A stretch of DNA of 64,000 nucleotides from Oenanthe sinensis. Lineage: Eukaryota; Streptophyta; Magnoliopsida; Apiales; Apiaceae. The translations under genes and the position numbers were made by a program. Shown here piece by piece: positions 1 through 12,346 of the stretch. The DNA is taken from NCBI GenBank assembly GCA_028671895.1, contig CM053809.1, positions 417,501 to 481,500 of the forward strand. Direction: 5' to 3'. The number at the start of each line of letters is the position of its first letter. The first letter of the stretch is position 1. Below the pieces are notes generated by a model. The model did no database searches. It was not told the DNA's origin and saw nothing but the letters and a program-made list of their open reading frames with translations.

Positions 1-26
1 GGAAACCTGCTATCAAGTACTTTCAT

Positions 27-2139
27 GTGTTTGGAAGCAAGTGTTACTTCATGAAAGATTCAACTGATATTAAAGGAAAATTTGATACTAAAGCACTTGA
101 AGGAATCTTTATAGGGTATGGAATTGACATGACTGCATACAGAGTCTACATCATTGATCACAAGACTGTGGAGGAGAGTGTAAATGTCACATTTGATGAA
201 AAACATTTCCTGGATTTGAAGGAAGTCAAGTAATAGAATCTTTAGCCTTTAAAAATCAAAGCTATCTAGAAGAGATTGATGAAGACTCACCAAGAGTTGA
301 TCACACAATTTCTGGTCCAACAATTGTTCATATCCAGTCTAGAGATAATGAAGGAACTGCTCAGACAACTGATCTTTCTGGGAATGTTCCCATGAATAGT
401 GGACTTGAAGAAATTGATGTTATCAATAGTGCAAGAGCAAAAGATGCTGACAACCAACAAGGTGTTGAAGATTCTAGTGACTCTCTAAGAGAAACAAATA
501 GAACAGAGATCACACTAATGATTTAATCACTGGTGATCCAGGAACTGGAGTCAAAACAAGAAGAAATGTTGTCAATGAATGCATGTACTCTTGTTTCCTT
601 TCTCAAACTGAACCTAAAACTCTAGAAGAAGCATTGACTAATTCAGATTGGATTAATATCATGCAAGAAGAGCTTAATCAATTTGAAAGAAGCTGTGTTT
701 GGGAATTGGTACCTAGACCAAAGAACAAATCCATAATAGGCACCAAATGGGTTTATAAGAACAAGATGGATGATTGTGATACTGTCACAAGAAACAAAGC
801 AAGGCTGGTGGAAAAAGGTTACTGTCAATAGGAAGGGATCGACTATGAAGAAACATTTTCTCCTGTTGCCAGACTTGAGGCAATAAGAATCTTTTTGGTT
901 TTTGTTGCATTCAACAACTTCAAAGTTTTTCAAATGGATGTCAAAAGTGCTTTCCTTAATGGAGAACTAGAAGAAGAAGTGTATGTTGAACAACCCTCAG
1001 GCTTTGAAGATCCAAAAATGAAGAACTTTGTGTACAGACTACTCAAGGCATTGTATGGTCTAAAACAAGCACCAAAGGTTTGGTATGATACTCTTTTTAG
1101 GTTTCTTCTTGAAAACAACTTTACAAGAGGGATTGTGAATAAAACTCTGTTCTACAAAAAGCATGTAAAGGATATCATTCTAGTCCAAGTATATGTTGAT
1201 GACATTATCTTTTGCTCAACAAATGAAGATTTATGCAAAGAATTCTATGAGTTAATGCAGAACAAATATGAGATGAGTATGATGGGTGAATTATTATTCT
1301 TTCTTGGACTTCAGGTCTATTAAAATAAAGATAAAATATTTATTTGCCAAACTAAATATCTTAAAAAAATTTGGAAGAGATTTTATATGGAAGACTCATC
1401 ACCTCCAAAGACTCTAATCTCAACAGCAACTCAACTTGACAAGGATCCAAAAGGAAAGAAGGTGGACAATAAGATGTATAGAGGAATGATAGGCTCTCTC
1501 CTCTACCTAACAGCTAACAGGCCTGACATCATGTTTGCAACAGGGTTTTGTGCAAGGTTCCAATCTGATCCAAATGAGTCTCACTTAATGGCTGTAAAAA
1601 GAATCTTTAGATACTTGAAAGGCACTCAAGATTTAGGCCTTTGGTATCCTAAAGAATATGGTTTTGACTTGGTTGGATATTCAGACTCACACTATGTTGG
1701 TTGCAGAATAGACAGAAAGAGTAGAACAGGAAGCTGTCAATATTTGGGAGAAAGATTGGTTTCATGGTTTAGCAAGAAGAAACATTCAGTGTCAAATTCA
1801 ACTGCAGAGGCTGAATACATTGCAACTGGTAGTTTCTGTGCTCGGTTACTTTGGATGTGGAACCAGTTATTGGACTATGGGTTGACTCTACAAGGAATTC
1901 CTATATTTTGTGACAACGCTAGTGCCATAGCAATTTCTGAGAATCCTGTTCAACACTCCAAAACTAAGCACATTGACATCAGACATCATTTCATTCGAGA
2001 GCATGTAGAGGAAGGCACAATAAAGCTGATCTATGTGCTTATAGAGAAACAACTTGCAGATATTTTCACCAAACCATTGGATGAAAAGACATTCAACAGG
2101 CTAGTGAGTGAATTGGGTATGTTAAATTTATCATGTTAA
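27..2139 (+). pseudogene. pol of element A (integrase C-term, RT, RNase H)
   Basis: Residues of the integrase C-terminal region are readable at 27-233, in another frame from what follows. An acidic linker follows, with no long frame. From 583 one frame holds RT and RNase H to 2139, broken by TAG at 829-831 and TAA at 1321-1323. RT motifs include QMDVKSAFLNGE and the catalytic YVDD box (1192-1203). RNase H follows, with SWFSKKKHSVSNSTAEAEY, the CDNASA box, and the C-terminal LADIFTKPLDE typical of copia pol. Equivalent segments of element B (53031-56955) align along the whole length, which supports reading this as one decayed polyprotein. Non-functional as it stands. Confidence 0.92.
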
Positions 2140-2818
2140 TATAATTCTGTTTAGTTGATCAAAAATTTAGTTAACCGAAATTCACTGTGAATTAATGGCC
2201 TTTTGAGGTGTTTTGATTTCTGTCATAGTGGGTATATATTATGAAATTTCACTAAGAGGTTAAATAATTTATTTTAGTGATTTATCTCATATGGTATTAA
2301 TAAAAAGTACTGTCAAGTGTCTTGACAGTATATTTTATCTATGATGTCATAATGTGATAAGTTACTGTCAATCACTTGAAGGAGTCATGACAGCATAGTA
2401 TGCGGGACTGAAACTTACTGTCCATAACTTACTGTCAGTATTAATCGACAATATAGTTTTCTAAAATCCCCGCATAACATACTGTCAACAGTTAATATTA
2501 GGGTTATTTATTTATTTTATATATTCTCTAACTGCTAATGTTACTGTCAAGAGTGTTTGTGATTTCTAGCGCAGAAGTTATTTTCAAGAAGCGAATGGAT
2601 TAATAGATACAATTGTCAAATCAATCTATTGAAATTCAGCCTTGACATCTACTTTTTCACATCATATATATTCAAACAGTTAAAATCTCGTTCACTCTTT
2701 ACTTCTTTTTAAATTCTCAAACCTTCTATCGCCCTAAACACCCTCTACTCTCTCTCTGCAACTTGATCTCTTTCGTTCACATTATCTTCAGTTCAATACA
2801 CATTTCAAACTTGCAACC
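2140..2818 (+). repeat. Spacer between pol and ORF3, with repeated ACTGTCA/TGACAGT motif
   Basis: No coding frame is seen. Between about 2305 and 2560 the heptamer ACTGTCA or its complement TGACAGT occurs repeatedly (for example near 2309, 2323, 2365, 2430, 2480 and 2542), with near variants such as ACTGTCC and TGACAGC. The same motif is dense in this element's LTR and recurs inside its ORF3. From about 2690 the sequence turns pyrimidine-rich up to the ORF3 start, after a TATA-like CATATATATT near 2663. Confidence 0.7.
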
Positions 2819-5800
2819 ATGTCTGAACCTCAAATTTTTTGTAGTTTGCCCTAAATCAACTTTACCTCCATGGTTTCGATGGGTGAGGCAGGAGAAGCCT
2901 TCAAACGTTTTGTTGGCTTCATGAATAACTCCTATCTCTTTGATGCTCTCACCAAAAGTCCCTTATTAGAAATCACGAGGTTGTCACAGTTGTGGACCTC
3001 TGCTACTTATGAGGGAAAGCAGGACAACAGTTCCATCACTTTCCAAATAGACAACACTTCTTACACCATTTATTCCTCCTACATTAACACTGCTTTAAGT
3101 GTTACTCTTAAAGAAGGTGTTGTTTTTCAAGAGCATGCAAGTGACACACACCTTGCCAAATTTTTCATGAAGATTGGCTATACTGGGCACAAGTTAAGCC
3201 CAGGGTGTCTGAAGACTGGTATCCATCAGGTGGGATGGATAGAAAGTTCTTGCTGAAAGAATGAAACATGATAATGGATGATGTGACTAGAGCCATGTCA
3301 AGCAAAACCAGCGGCTGGAATGAGGTCTCAACCTATATAAGGAAGATTGTGCATTTTATGGTGCACAACTACAAGATAGACATTGGCAAGCTACTGGTGC
3401 CTTTGTTCAAGCTGGTATTGAGCAAGAAGGAGGGGAGAAAACTGGTAATTTACTACCCTAGGTTCTTTATGCTTATTATTAACTCTGTAGTAGGCATAAT
3501 TAATCTAGAAAATATTTAATGTCAAGAATCTCCTTCCTTAAGAAGAAATACACACTCTTTCTTATCTGGTAAACCTCCTAATCCAGAATTAAGGTTATTT
3601 ATAACTGAATACATGGACACCACAATAAAAACTCTTAATTTAAATATTGTTGATGAATTCAGTGTGTTTTCTTTGAGTGAAGGGAATGGTGTTGACCTCA
3701 CCATTCCTAACCCACACTCCAAACCCTTTAAAGATTCTCGACCATCTAGAGTCTCCAAATCAATTAGCCAAGAGCCTGATTCCTCCCAACATGATCAGAT
3801 TTCTAAAAGGAAGAGGACCACTACCTCTAGGTTAGAAGCCATTCCACATATAGGTGGTGAAACTGCACAAGATGTGGCAAATAAGGGTGGTAGTCAGACC
3901 ACAGAACCCACAGAGGGCCCTAGTGAGCCTAGGAGAAAGAAGGTAAGGGTACCAACCTCTGTAAGCCAGAGTGTGTCCTCTCAAAAGGGCACATATCTTA
4001 ACAAGGAACAAAACTCACCTCTAGGTATCTCCTCTCAAAAGGAGGTATCTATTGAAATTGGCCAGTCTTCCATGACACCATGTACAGATTCTGCACAACA
4101 GGTTGAACACACTCAATTTGAGCCCACACTCGAAGAAATACACAATATAGGGCTAGAAAATGTGGAACACGGCTCATTCAACTATAGTGCATCACACTTT
4201 GCCAACATAGAAGATCAGAATGTTGATGCACTCTTCCAAGAGTTGAATGAGACTGATCACAGCAATCCACAAGAACCTTCTACTCAAAGGGTAGAAAAGA
4301 TTGTTGTCACAGCCTCTGTTGCTGTTAATGACACAGTTACTGTCAGTCCTCATGACAGTAACTTGTCACCAAAAGATGCTGTCAACAATCAAGATCCTGA
4401 CGACAACTCTCCAATGGTTGCTACTTCTCCAAATGATGATGATTCTGCTGTCATTTCAACTTTACTCAAGGTAAAATCTAAACCATTTGTGCAAGATGTA
4501 CCTACTCAGTCTCTTGCACCTAGGATGAGTGAGGGTGTGAAAAGAAAAAGAGAGATAAAAAAAATGAGCATAAAAATGAGGGGCTGGGGAAATCCCAAGC
4601 AAAAGGAAAGGGCCATGAGCATGGACATAAAATAAAAGAGAGCACTAAAAAAATATAGGGCACTTGGCCCTGAGAGTGAGAGTGTGAGGGATCATGAGAT
4701 CATCCATAAAAAACCAGAGTGTGTGAGCACCCCAACAACCCCTGGTTCTAAACAAGCTGATGGAAGGTTGAAATCCCTTTCAAGGAAAGTTTCAAAATTA
4801 TCTAAACATGTGGCAACTGTGGGGAGGAATCAAGTAAAACTGGTAGCCAAGATGGAGCAGTTTGAAAAATACATGAATGATGGCTTACAGGCTGTATTTT
4901 CTCAATTGAAGGAGATCAAGACTCAATTGCAAATCCCTGCAGCTGCCAACTCAACTAAGGGGGAGAAGGTTAATGATGGTGATGGTGAAGTCTTTGTGGC
5001 TGAGAAGATTGTGAAAGTAAATAGGAGTGATAATGAGACTCAAGCTACATCTCAGGGGGAGGACAGCCAATTGGCATTAATGTCCAAGGTGGCCACTGAG
5101 ATTGCTGAAAAGCTTGGAGGAAATAAGGTGGAGAAAGGTATTGTGATCAGGGAGGGTGTTGTGAAGGCCCATGTTCATGTAGCTGGTAAAGGAAAGGAGA
5201 AGTTATTCAAGGATGATGATGACGACTTTATTGTTGAAGAAAAGGAAGATTTAAATGATGAAGAAGCATCTCTGCTAATGGTGGATGAAAATGAGAACAA
5301 CAGGGTATTTCAAGATGTTAGCTTCAACGATAGGATCAATGCACTAAGAAACTCTTCCAACAGGGATCCCAGGAAATTTTCTGAAACTATGAGAGAGTCT
5401 ACAGTTGGAGCAGTTGTAATGGTCTCTAAGAGCAACAAATGGGTGATCACTATTAGGACTGAAGGAGGTTTAAGTTGGTATATTAGCATGGGTTACTTGA
5501 GTAGATAAGCGATTGCAGTAATTGAAGCCATAAAGCTAAAAATCAAGACATACAAGTCCTGGCTCAATGAAAACCAGAAAATAATTATGCAGAGAATGGT
5601 GGTTGAAAAGTTGCCTGAAATTACTTTCAATCCTCTCTGTATCAAGTTCAACAGCTCAACAAATGAAAAATACAGGTCAATGAACTTGAACATGACTAGT
5701 TTTTTCAGACCTAGATCTGTAAAGGAGGCTTTCAATTACTTTAATCAACTGCCAAGTACAGAAGAGAGAAATGAAGTGATAAGGGTGTTGGCTGAGGAAT

Positions 5801-7611
5801 TAAGGAGGCTGGAAGAGATGAAGTCAAAGAAGACTGTGAAGAAGAGTCAGGAAAGAAGAGATGGTGATAATGATGATGAAAAGCCTGAGGATGGTGCAGG
5901 TAGTTCTAAATCCAACAACAACAATATTGATAATGCATGGACTTCTGGGACTGGAAATAAAGTGGATGAGGATGAGGAGAAGAATGAAAAGGAGTATAAG
6001 GATGGAATTGAAGGAAAGGTATTGAAGTAGGTGGTTCTTGGATTTAAAAATGACAAAAATGATACTGTCAGGAGACATAAGGTGGAAGTTGCTGTCAAAG
6101 AGTCTGAACCTGTTGTCAAGCCTGTATTGACAGTAACTTTAAAGTCACTGTCAAAAGAAATGAGGGAAAAATTAATGTCAAATAAAATTTCTTTATCTAA
6201 AAAATACAGGAAGGCAAGGGCTGAGAGACCAAGGCCACATTCAAGCAGGAAGCCTAGCAGGAAGGAGTGGAAGTTGGTAACAAAAGTGATGCATGAAGAA
6301 TGTCTGGATGTCAGGAGATCCACAATCAACAACTTGGCCGAGTCAAAGGCATAATTAATCACCAAAGTTGTTGTTGAGTGGATTGAGTTCAATTCTTTGA
6401 GTATGATAAATATCTTTTATGCTATTGGTGAAGTTGAAGCCTTGGGACATGAACTGAAGAAAGCAACCTATTTTATGGTGAGAAGAATGCTACAAATCAT
6501 CAAGGGCCTAGATATTATGACTCAAGTTTTCAGGGGAATTCTGATTAGGAAATTTTTAGAGCTAATGGAGTCCTTCAAAACTCATCCCTTGGACTTTAAT
6601 GATGCTGAAGAACCTGAGACTGTGGTGTACTCAGATGGGGTGATGTTTGCAAATGAAGATGGAGTCAAGGAATTATAGAGCATAGATCCCTTGCAGGACA
6701 AATATACTGAACTCCTAATGAAGTTAATGGAGCAACTTCAAGAACTTCCATATCCTGAAGAGCAAGGATTCATTCCCAAACTCCATAGAATCATCTCAAC
6801 AAAGCAACAACATGAGTATGAGAAGAAGGTGGAGTATAAAAAGACCCAACAATGTCTTTTAAGAAATTCTGAAAGAATAATCTTTTATAACTCTAGTGGA
6901 TCTGCTGAAGAGATCACCTTTGAAGAGTTGAAGATATTGGCTGAGAAGGATCCTGAAATAGTCAAACTCATCAAGAGACAACTCCTTAATATCACAAATC
7001 TTCAGGTGTTTGATCTCAAAAGGAAAGCATTAGATATATGTGACTTGAAAGTAAAGAAGATGATGGAGGAAAGAGAGAAGAAGATTAAATTTGCAGCTGA
7101 TGTTGAGGCAACAAAGGAGGAGATGGAAAGAATCAACAGACAAATCAAAAAAGCTGAGATTGATCTAAGATGTGCTAAGCTAAATGATCAATTCTCCAGA
7201 AAAGCTGATTATGTGTCTCATGTCTTTACTAATCCACTCAGAATCACCATTGACAACATTAAAGTCAAGGTTGAAGATTTTGGAGTTCTCAACACTGCAA
7301 GCCTCAGAAGAATCTTCAGATTAACTATAGGCTCTCTTCTAGAAACTGAAAGGAATTTGAGTACAGAATCTGGAAGGATAATTGATGCTAGATCCAATGA
7401 AGATGATGATGTGGACAAACTCAGGGTAAATCAAATATACACATCTTCAAAAGCCAGATTTCCTTCTAATGAATTTGGAGTTAAATTTATATGCATCTCC
7501 AAAGGACCAGTGAAACCATATTACTCTTATCAAGACTTGAAGAACCTATCTCATAAATTGGTGAAGCTAGTACTTGATTGTGTGACTGATCAGAAGAGAA
7601 GAGGGCCTTGA
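2819..7611 (+). pseudogene. ORF3 of element A (extra ORF after pol), decayed
   Basis: The likely start is the ATG at 2819, by position relative to the leader and to the element B copy; an in-frame TAA follows eleven codons later, and an ATG at 2870 resumes the frame. After a shift near 3260 almost everything to 7611 lies in one frame, broken by stops at about 3517, 4633, 5506, 6028, 6352 and 6676. Undecayed it would be near 1,590 codons. The N-terminal ~200 residues match the element B copy (pattern F-x-N-N-S, A-L, Q-x-W-(S/T)-x-A). Then come a Ser/Thr/Pro-rich low-complexity region, Lys/Glu-rich coiled-coil-like segments (about 7040-7160) and a C-terminal folded-looking part. Proteins of this type sit after pol in Sirevirus elements of many dicots and are annotated only as hypothetical or envelope-like. 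I see no clear signal peptide or transmembrane span. The function is unknown. Confidence 0.8.
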
Positions 7612-7840
7612 GATCCTTGGAGTTGTTGTATGAAAGGAAGAATCCACAGAAGAAATCAGATCAATGAAGCTTAAACTAAAATTTGAAGAAGTGCTTAGTC
7701 TAGAGGAGCTTAGTTTGAGATAAATTTGTACTTGTAATTTTTCCTGAATATTTTTTTTTGTACAAACACTTCAGTCATGTTAGTTGAGTTAGCATCTGTA
7801 ATTTACTTTGAATTTGTTTTTATTTCACATAAAAATAAAT

Positions 7841-7850
7841 TGGGGGAGAT
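7841..7850 (+). promoter_or_regulatory. Polypurine tract of element A
   Basis: TTGGGGGAGAT lies immediately before the TGTTAG start of the 3' LTR. This is the plus-strand primer position; the same GGGGGAGAT core is found in front of the LTR at 47936 and, reversed, beside the LTR of D at 61937. C has a close variant at 45864. Confidence 0.85.
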
Positions 7851-8825
7851 TGTTAGATGTGGTATTAACATTGTAATCAAGTATAAGTTACTTAGATTAA
7901 TTAGAAATTAACTAAGTAAAATGTACTGTTATATATATATATTTACAGTATGTTTAGTTGTCACTTATAATAGTATGTTTAAAAGTCAAGTAGGTGACAA
8001 TAAGTCTCAATAGTTACTGTCTTGTACAAATAAAATAACATGATCCATGAAGTAGAAGTTCACAAAGTGTTCAATCACAACATGGGTCAAAACTTTGACA
8101 GCAACTTAGCGGGGATAGTTGACAGCAACTTTGGAAGACAGCATATTTTAGAAAACTATCAAGCTTGACATCAAAGTATGCGGAGCCAAAAATATTGTCA
8201 CCAAAGAGAAGCTAAAGGTTGACAGTAAACTTTTAGTGAAGCTGACAGTCTGTTTCAGGTAGCAGACTAGATAGTGAAAATACAAGGAATTATTTTGACA
8301 TTACTATCTAGTCTGTCAAGTCTACTACTACAACTTAGGAGAATTCAAGCAAAAGGTAAAGTGTGCTTAAAGAGTCAAAGATTTATGCATATCTCAGAGC
8401 TGCTTTATCTACAAATGGAATGAAGACAAATCTGAATAGAAAAAGTAAAGTTTCTATTTCAAGTTTTGTTCTAGGAATAAGGGAAAGTACACTTGTAAGT
8501 GGGATATGTGTTTCAGTATAAATACACATATCTCACAAATATTTTTCCTTATACAACTGAGCTAGAATTTTCTCAAGCATAGAAACATTAGCAAACTCAT
8601 TACTATTATATTTATCGAAGCTGGAATTATTTTCCAGACAGTTGTAGCGAAACAAAAATTAATAAAATTCATTTTTGAAGTTTAAACACTTTGTCATTTT
8701 ATCTGATTAGTTTATTTGCATCTCTAACTGATTAGTTATTATCCTTGTTGTTGTTAGCAAGAATCTGTATTAATTAATCGAGTTACATTCAACTCTCCCT
8801 TCTGCAACACTCATCTTGATTAACA
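7851..8825 (+). repeat. 3' LTR of element A (975 bp)
   Basis: It starts TGTTAGATG right after the polypurine tract and most likely ends in ATTAACA at 8825, matching the TAACA end of the LTR at 48863. A TATA box (TATAAATA) is at 8517-8524. The first half is dense in TGACAGT, TGACAGC and ACTGTC motifs (about 7940-8330), the motif also seen in the pol-ORF3 spacer and ORF3 of this element. The right flank is TATAT; the matching left TSD is outside the window. Confidence 0.85.
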
Positions 8826-9177
8826 TATATATATAATAAAAAATAAATATACTATAAGAGATGATACTGGGTGTGTGATTTATGTAATAAGGTTTTAAAA
8901 ATAAACGTAAGAATTCATTATAAACATAGATTTAATATTCAGTTAAAAAAATTAGATATAATATATGAGGCTAAAGGTTTAATTTTTAATAATAACACAA
9001 ATTCATTTATTTTTAGCATTAATTAATAAATAGTGTAATTTTTGTTATTTCATATTCAATAGAAGTATATTTTTAATTTTACAATTATTTTATTGGTTCA
9101 ATTTGTCTTTATGTTAATTTATTGTGTATAAAATCATATATCTATTAATATATAAATTATAAAATATCACTGCTACT

Positions 9178-9206
9178 CGCGTGCGTAGCACGGGCATATA
9201 ATCTAG
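9178..9206 (+). mobile_element. Helitron-like 3' terminus
   Basis: A short hairpin with arms CGTGC and GCACG around GTA (9180-9192) is followed ten bases later by CTAG (9203-9206) and then T. Hairpin, 10-12 nt, CTRR, then T is the known geometry of plant Helitron 3' ends. I could not identify a 5' TC end upstream, so the length of the element is unknown and it may be a fragment. Confidence 0.5.
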
Positions 9207-10106
9207 TTTCATTATAATATATGAAGTGGATCACCGATAAATTTTTGGTATCATGTACATCAATTATTTTAAATAAAGTTACATTCTATTAAATTTGAAA
9301 TTGTGATAAATAGAAAAAAGTGATTATACTAGTTTTTCTTTGACTAAGCATGTAAATGTATCAGTCCTCTTAAATATATATATGCATTACATTAGGTTAT
9401 TAGGTTTTTAAATACCCCCATCTTCTTTTTTAATCCAATTTAACCTTTATTTCAACATTTTATTTTCTATTATTTTATTATTACGTTTTCATGTGAATAA
9501 GTTAACATTACATCTCAGTCAAATCCACATCATAGTATTTAATGAAAAATGTTTATTTTAGCGCAAATTTCTCACAAATAAAATGGAGTATAATTTATTT
9601 TTTATCTGGTGATTCAAGTGAGACCAAAAAAATTTCGATGATATACTTTATACATCGAATTGAAAAAAAATGAGTTAGTTGATAATTAACCCATTTTTCC
9701 CCCAAGTATAACCTAATCAGTTGAAGTTTGGTTAATTAACATCCGGTTCAGTTATTTTGTATGCTTTTTTTTCTAATAGCAATACACGAAGTGTGATCGG
9801 AGGTCGAAAGGTTAGATTTTTGAAAAGAATACCCTTATATAATTTAATTTTATTGACAATATTTCTACATTTTTGTAAAATATTTAATACTAAAATTTGT
9901 TAAATTTATATTAGGGGGACACATCCCGTAAACGGTAAATATAATGATATGGTCATTAATCATGATTTATAACTTAAAATATTTACATTTAACTAGGTAA
10001 ATGTAAGACTTTTTTTTGTCGAGAAAATGAAGGCCTTTGATTACACACATGGGAGCAGAAACTTCGAATGTAAAGAGCATTGATGTGAAAAAACAAATGT
10101 AAAATG

Positions 10107-10152
10107 TTATTCATAACCTTCTTTTTTTTTTTGTAAGTTTATTCATAACTTT
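10107..10152 (-). repeat. Micro-insertion: T-tract flanked by 14-bp direct repeats
   Basis: TTATTCATAACCTT (10107-10120) and TTATTCATAACTTT (10139-10152) flank an 18-base insert made of a C, a T-run and GTAAGT. This looks like a severely 5'-truncated retroposon tail inserted in minus orientation with its TSDs; compare the similar scar near 40.6 kb and the full SINE at 41.3 kb. Confidence 0.45.
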
Positions 10153-10754
10153 TATCCATAGTGGACAACGCGTTTTATGAATTGAACTGATAAATCCATG
10201 GTTAGTGCGCTAGTTAGGATCCTTTCTCGCTGCTAGTTTGCTACTCTAAAGGTGGTGTTATTCAATAACATTTTGTCGGATAATTTACAATTTATATAGT
10301 TTTTGAAGGTAAAAAAAATTAGGGTTTTTTTTTTGTAAAAAATACATTTTTTTATTTTATTTTACAAAAATACAACTTTTAAAGTTTTTTTTTTACAAAT
10401 ATATTGTTTTGCAACCAATACACTCTGGTGCAACTAAAATGAATCTCAAATAACTTCACTTTTTTTATATAAAAAAAATTACATTCAATTGCATCCGGTT
10501 ACAAATTTTATATAAAATGTTGTATTTTGTTACTTTTAGTTGTAAACCATATTTTTATATAAAATTTAAAACATAATAAAATTGTAAAAAAAACTCGACT
10601 ACTTGATTTCCCTGGTTTCAAGTTTCTCTACCAGTACGGCCGTATCGAACATGATCTCATGGCCCGAGCTGCTCATTCTTATATTTGAACTTGACTACTG
10701 GAAAATATGGTCATTGTTAACATAGCTAGAATTTTTGGAGATCCATGTAAGGTA

Positions 10755-10979
10755 CTCTCTCCTTTTTTTTATAAGTTGTTTTGACTTTTAATACATATTT
10801 TTAATTATTTTGACTGCATAATAAATGTTATGATTTTTTAAAAAAAAATTAAAATTAAAATATGTAATCTATGTTTTAATTTAAAAAAATTAAAAATAAT
10901 AATTTTTACTATGCGGTCAAAGAACCTAAAAATATGTGTGTCACAAGTGAAAGCGACTTATAAAAAAATAAAATGAGCA
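10755..10979. mobile_element. Decayed Stowaway-like MITE
   Basis: About 225 bp bounded by TA on each side (10753-10754 and 10980-10981). The two ends are imperfect inverted repeats (CTCTCTCC with TTTTTATAAGTTG, versus the reverse of CGACTTATAAAAA with ATGAGCA). The inside is AT-rich with no coding capacity. Confidence 0.5.
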
Positions 10980-12346
10980 TAAATAATTATTATTGAAGAG
11001 GAGTTTGATTCATCATTAATGACGAAAATCGGAATATTAATCCTATGTGTTTTCGTGTTTGAATTAATAATTTTATTGTATTGACGGATTCCCTCTTGGT
11101 AGTTAATTCACTCCCTTTAAATCCCGAAAAAAAATCATATCATTCACGTGTGTATTTATCGTTATTCTCGTACCCTTCATTCTCATTTTTGTCAACAATC
11201 CAAAATGCCCGGCTTAAGTCATTATCCTATGCTTAATGAAAATTTTAAGGTGACTGCGAGGAGCCAGCGAAGGATCGGAATAGAACATTCTACAAAAACA
11301 ATTTACTAGTCAGAAAGTAAAAGCATTCAAACTGCAACATTCTCTCTTTTCTGTAACTCATTTGCAACAATCTTTTTTGTTTAAATCATATGAACTGCAA
11401 CATTCCTTCTCCGTTAAGAATTGATACTAAATTATATGCATTTTTTTTTCTTACTTGGCCGCCTGCCTGTTACAGTCCTAAAAGTCAAGATTGGTAAAAT
11501 GATGTAAGATTACTGGATTTTACTATTTTTCATGGTTAAAAGATGTATAATGCCTATTGCCTCGCATTATATCAAAAGAAAACAATCAACACATAGCATC
11601 ATTTTCTAACTTTCAATGTGCGCAGCTAGTTTATACGATATAGTACTTGTATTTAATGACCGTTTCTCTCTCTTTATTTTTGAAAATAAATAATTTATTT
11701 TTAAAAAATGCATGTTTATATGTAATTTTTCCTGGGAATATTTAACTTATTTTTTATTTTATGACTAAAATTTCATTTTAAAATTTTAAAATAAGTAATT
11801 ATCTTTAAAAAAAGTCCAAAAATATGTATTTTTCATAAAATATAAATAATTTATTTTTTATTTAAAGGAACCCAAACGGGACTTTAATTTAATAAAAATA
11901 TAGACAAGAGATTACATGTCAAATGTGCATATATCTTACTTCTAATATTTTAAATATATTTAATGTACATAATATTTCCGTAACTAGAATCAACACACGA
12001 ACATTCGATATTTCGATGAATTACAAGCAAGATGTACCAACATCATCGTAATTTTTTAGCAATAAGGTATCGAATTGAGAATTTGTGACAGATAAATACA
12101 CTAGTTTCTTATGTGAAACGTGTGGGTACATTAATATATATAATTGTTTTTGTTGATATAAGCCGTTTATATTCGACTTGTTTGTTTATTTTCCACAACA
12201 TGCAGCCAAACCATTATATGCTTAGCTATGAAGCAACTTAATTATAGGGAAGTGATTTGCGAAATAATTTTGTTAAACTAGTTTAATCTTTTCCTGAATA
12301 CATCATATTTGGTAAATCGATGATCCGATACATATTTTCAGCAAGC

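Larger units (their letters stand above)
1..8825 (+). mobile_element. Element A: SIRE-type Ty1/copia retrotransposon, 3' part
   Basis: The window opens inside the integrase of a Ty1/copia element. The order is integrase C-terminus, reverse transcriptase, RNase H, a 0.7-kb spacer, a long extra ORF, a polypurine tract and a 3' LTR. The copia order (integrase before RT) and the extra ORF between RNase H and the 3' LTR are known features of the SIRE/Sirevirus lineage. The coding parts carry several stop codons, so this copy is inactive. The 5' LTR, gag and protease lie outside the window, so neither its TSD nor its LTR-LTR age can be read here. Confidence 0.9.
8826..12346. other. AT-rich intergenic DNA
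   Basis: No gene is visible on either strand. It holds a Helitron-like 3' end (9178-9206), a small T-tract retroposition scar (10107-10152) and a decayed MITE (10755-10979), listed separately. The rest is homopolymer runs and AT-rich sequence without recognisable signals. Confidence 0.6.

Noticed and set aside
5847..6392. Long minus-strand Ser/Leu-rich frames opposite ORF3 of element A
   Set aside because: They are the antisense of a Lys/Glu/Asp-rich coding stretch.
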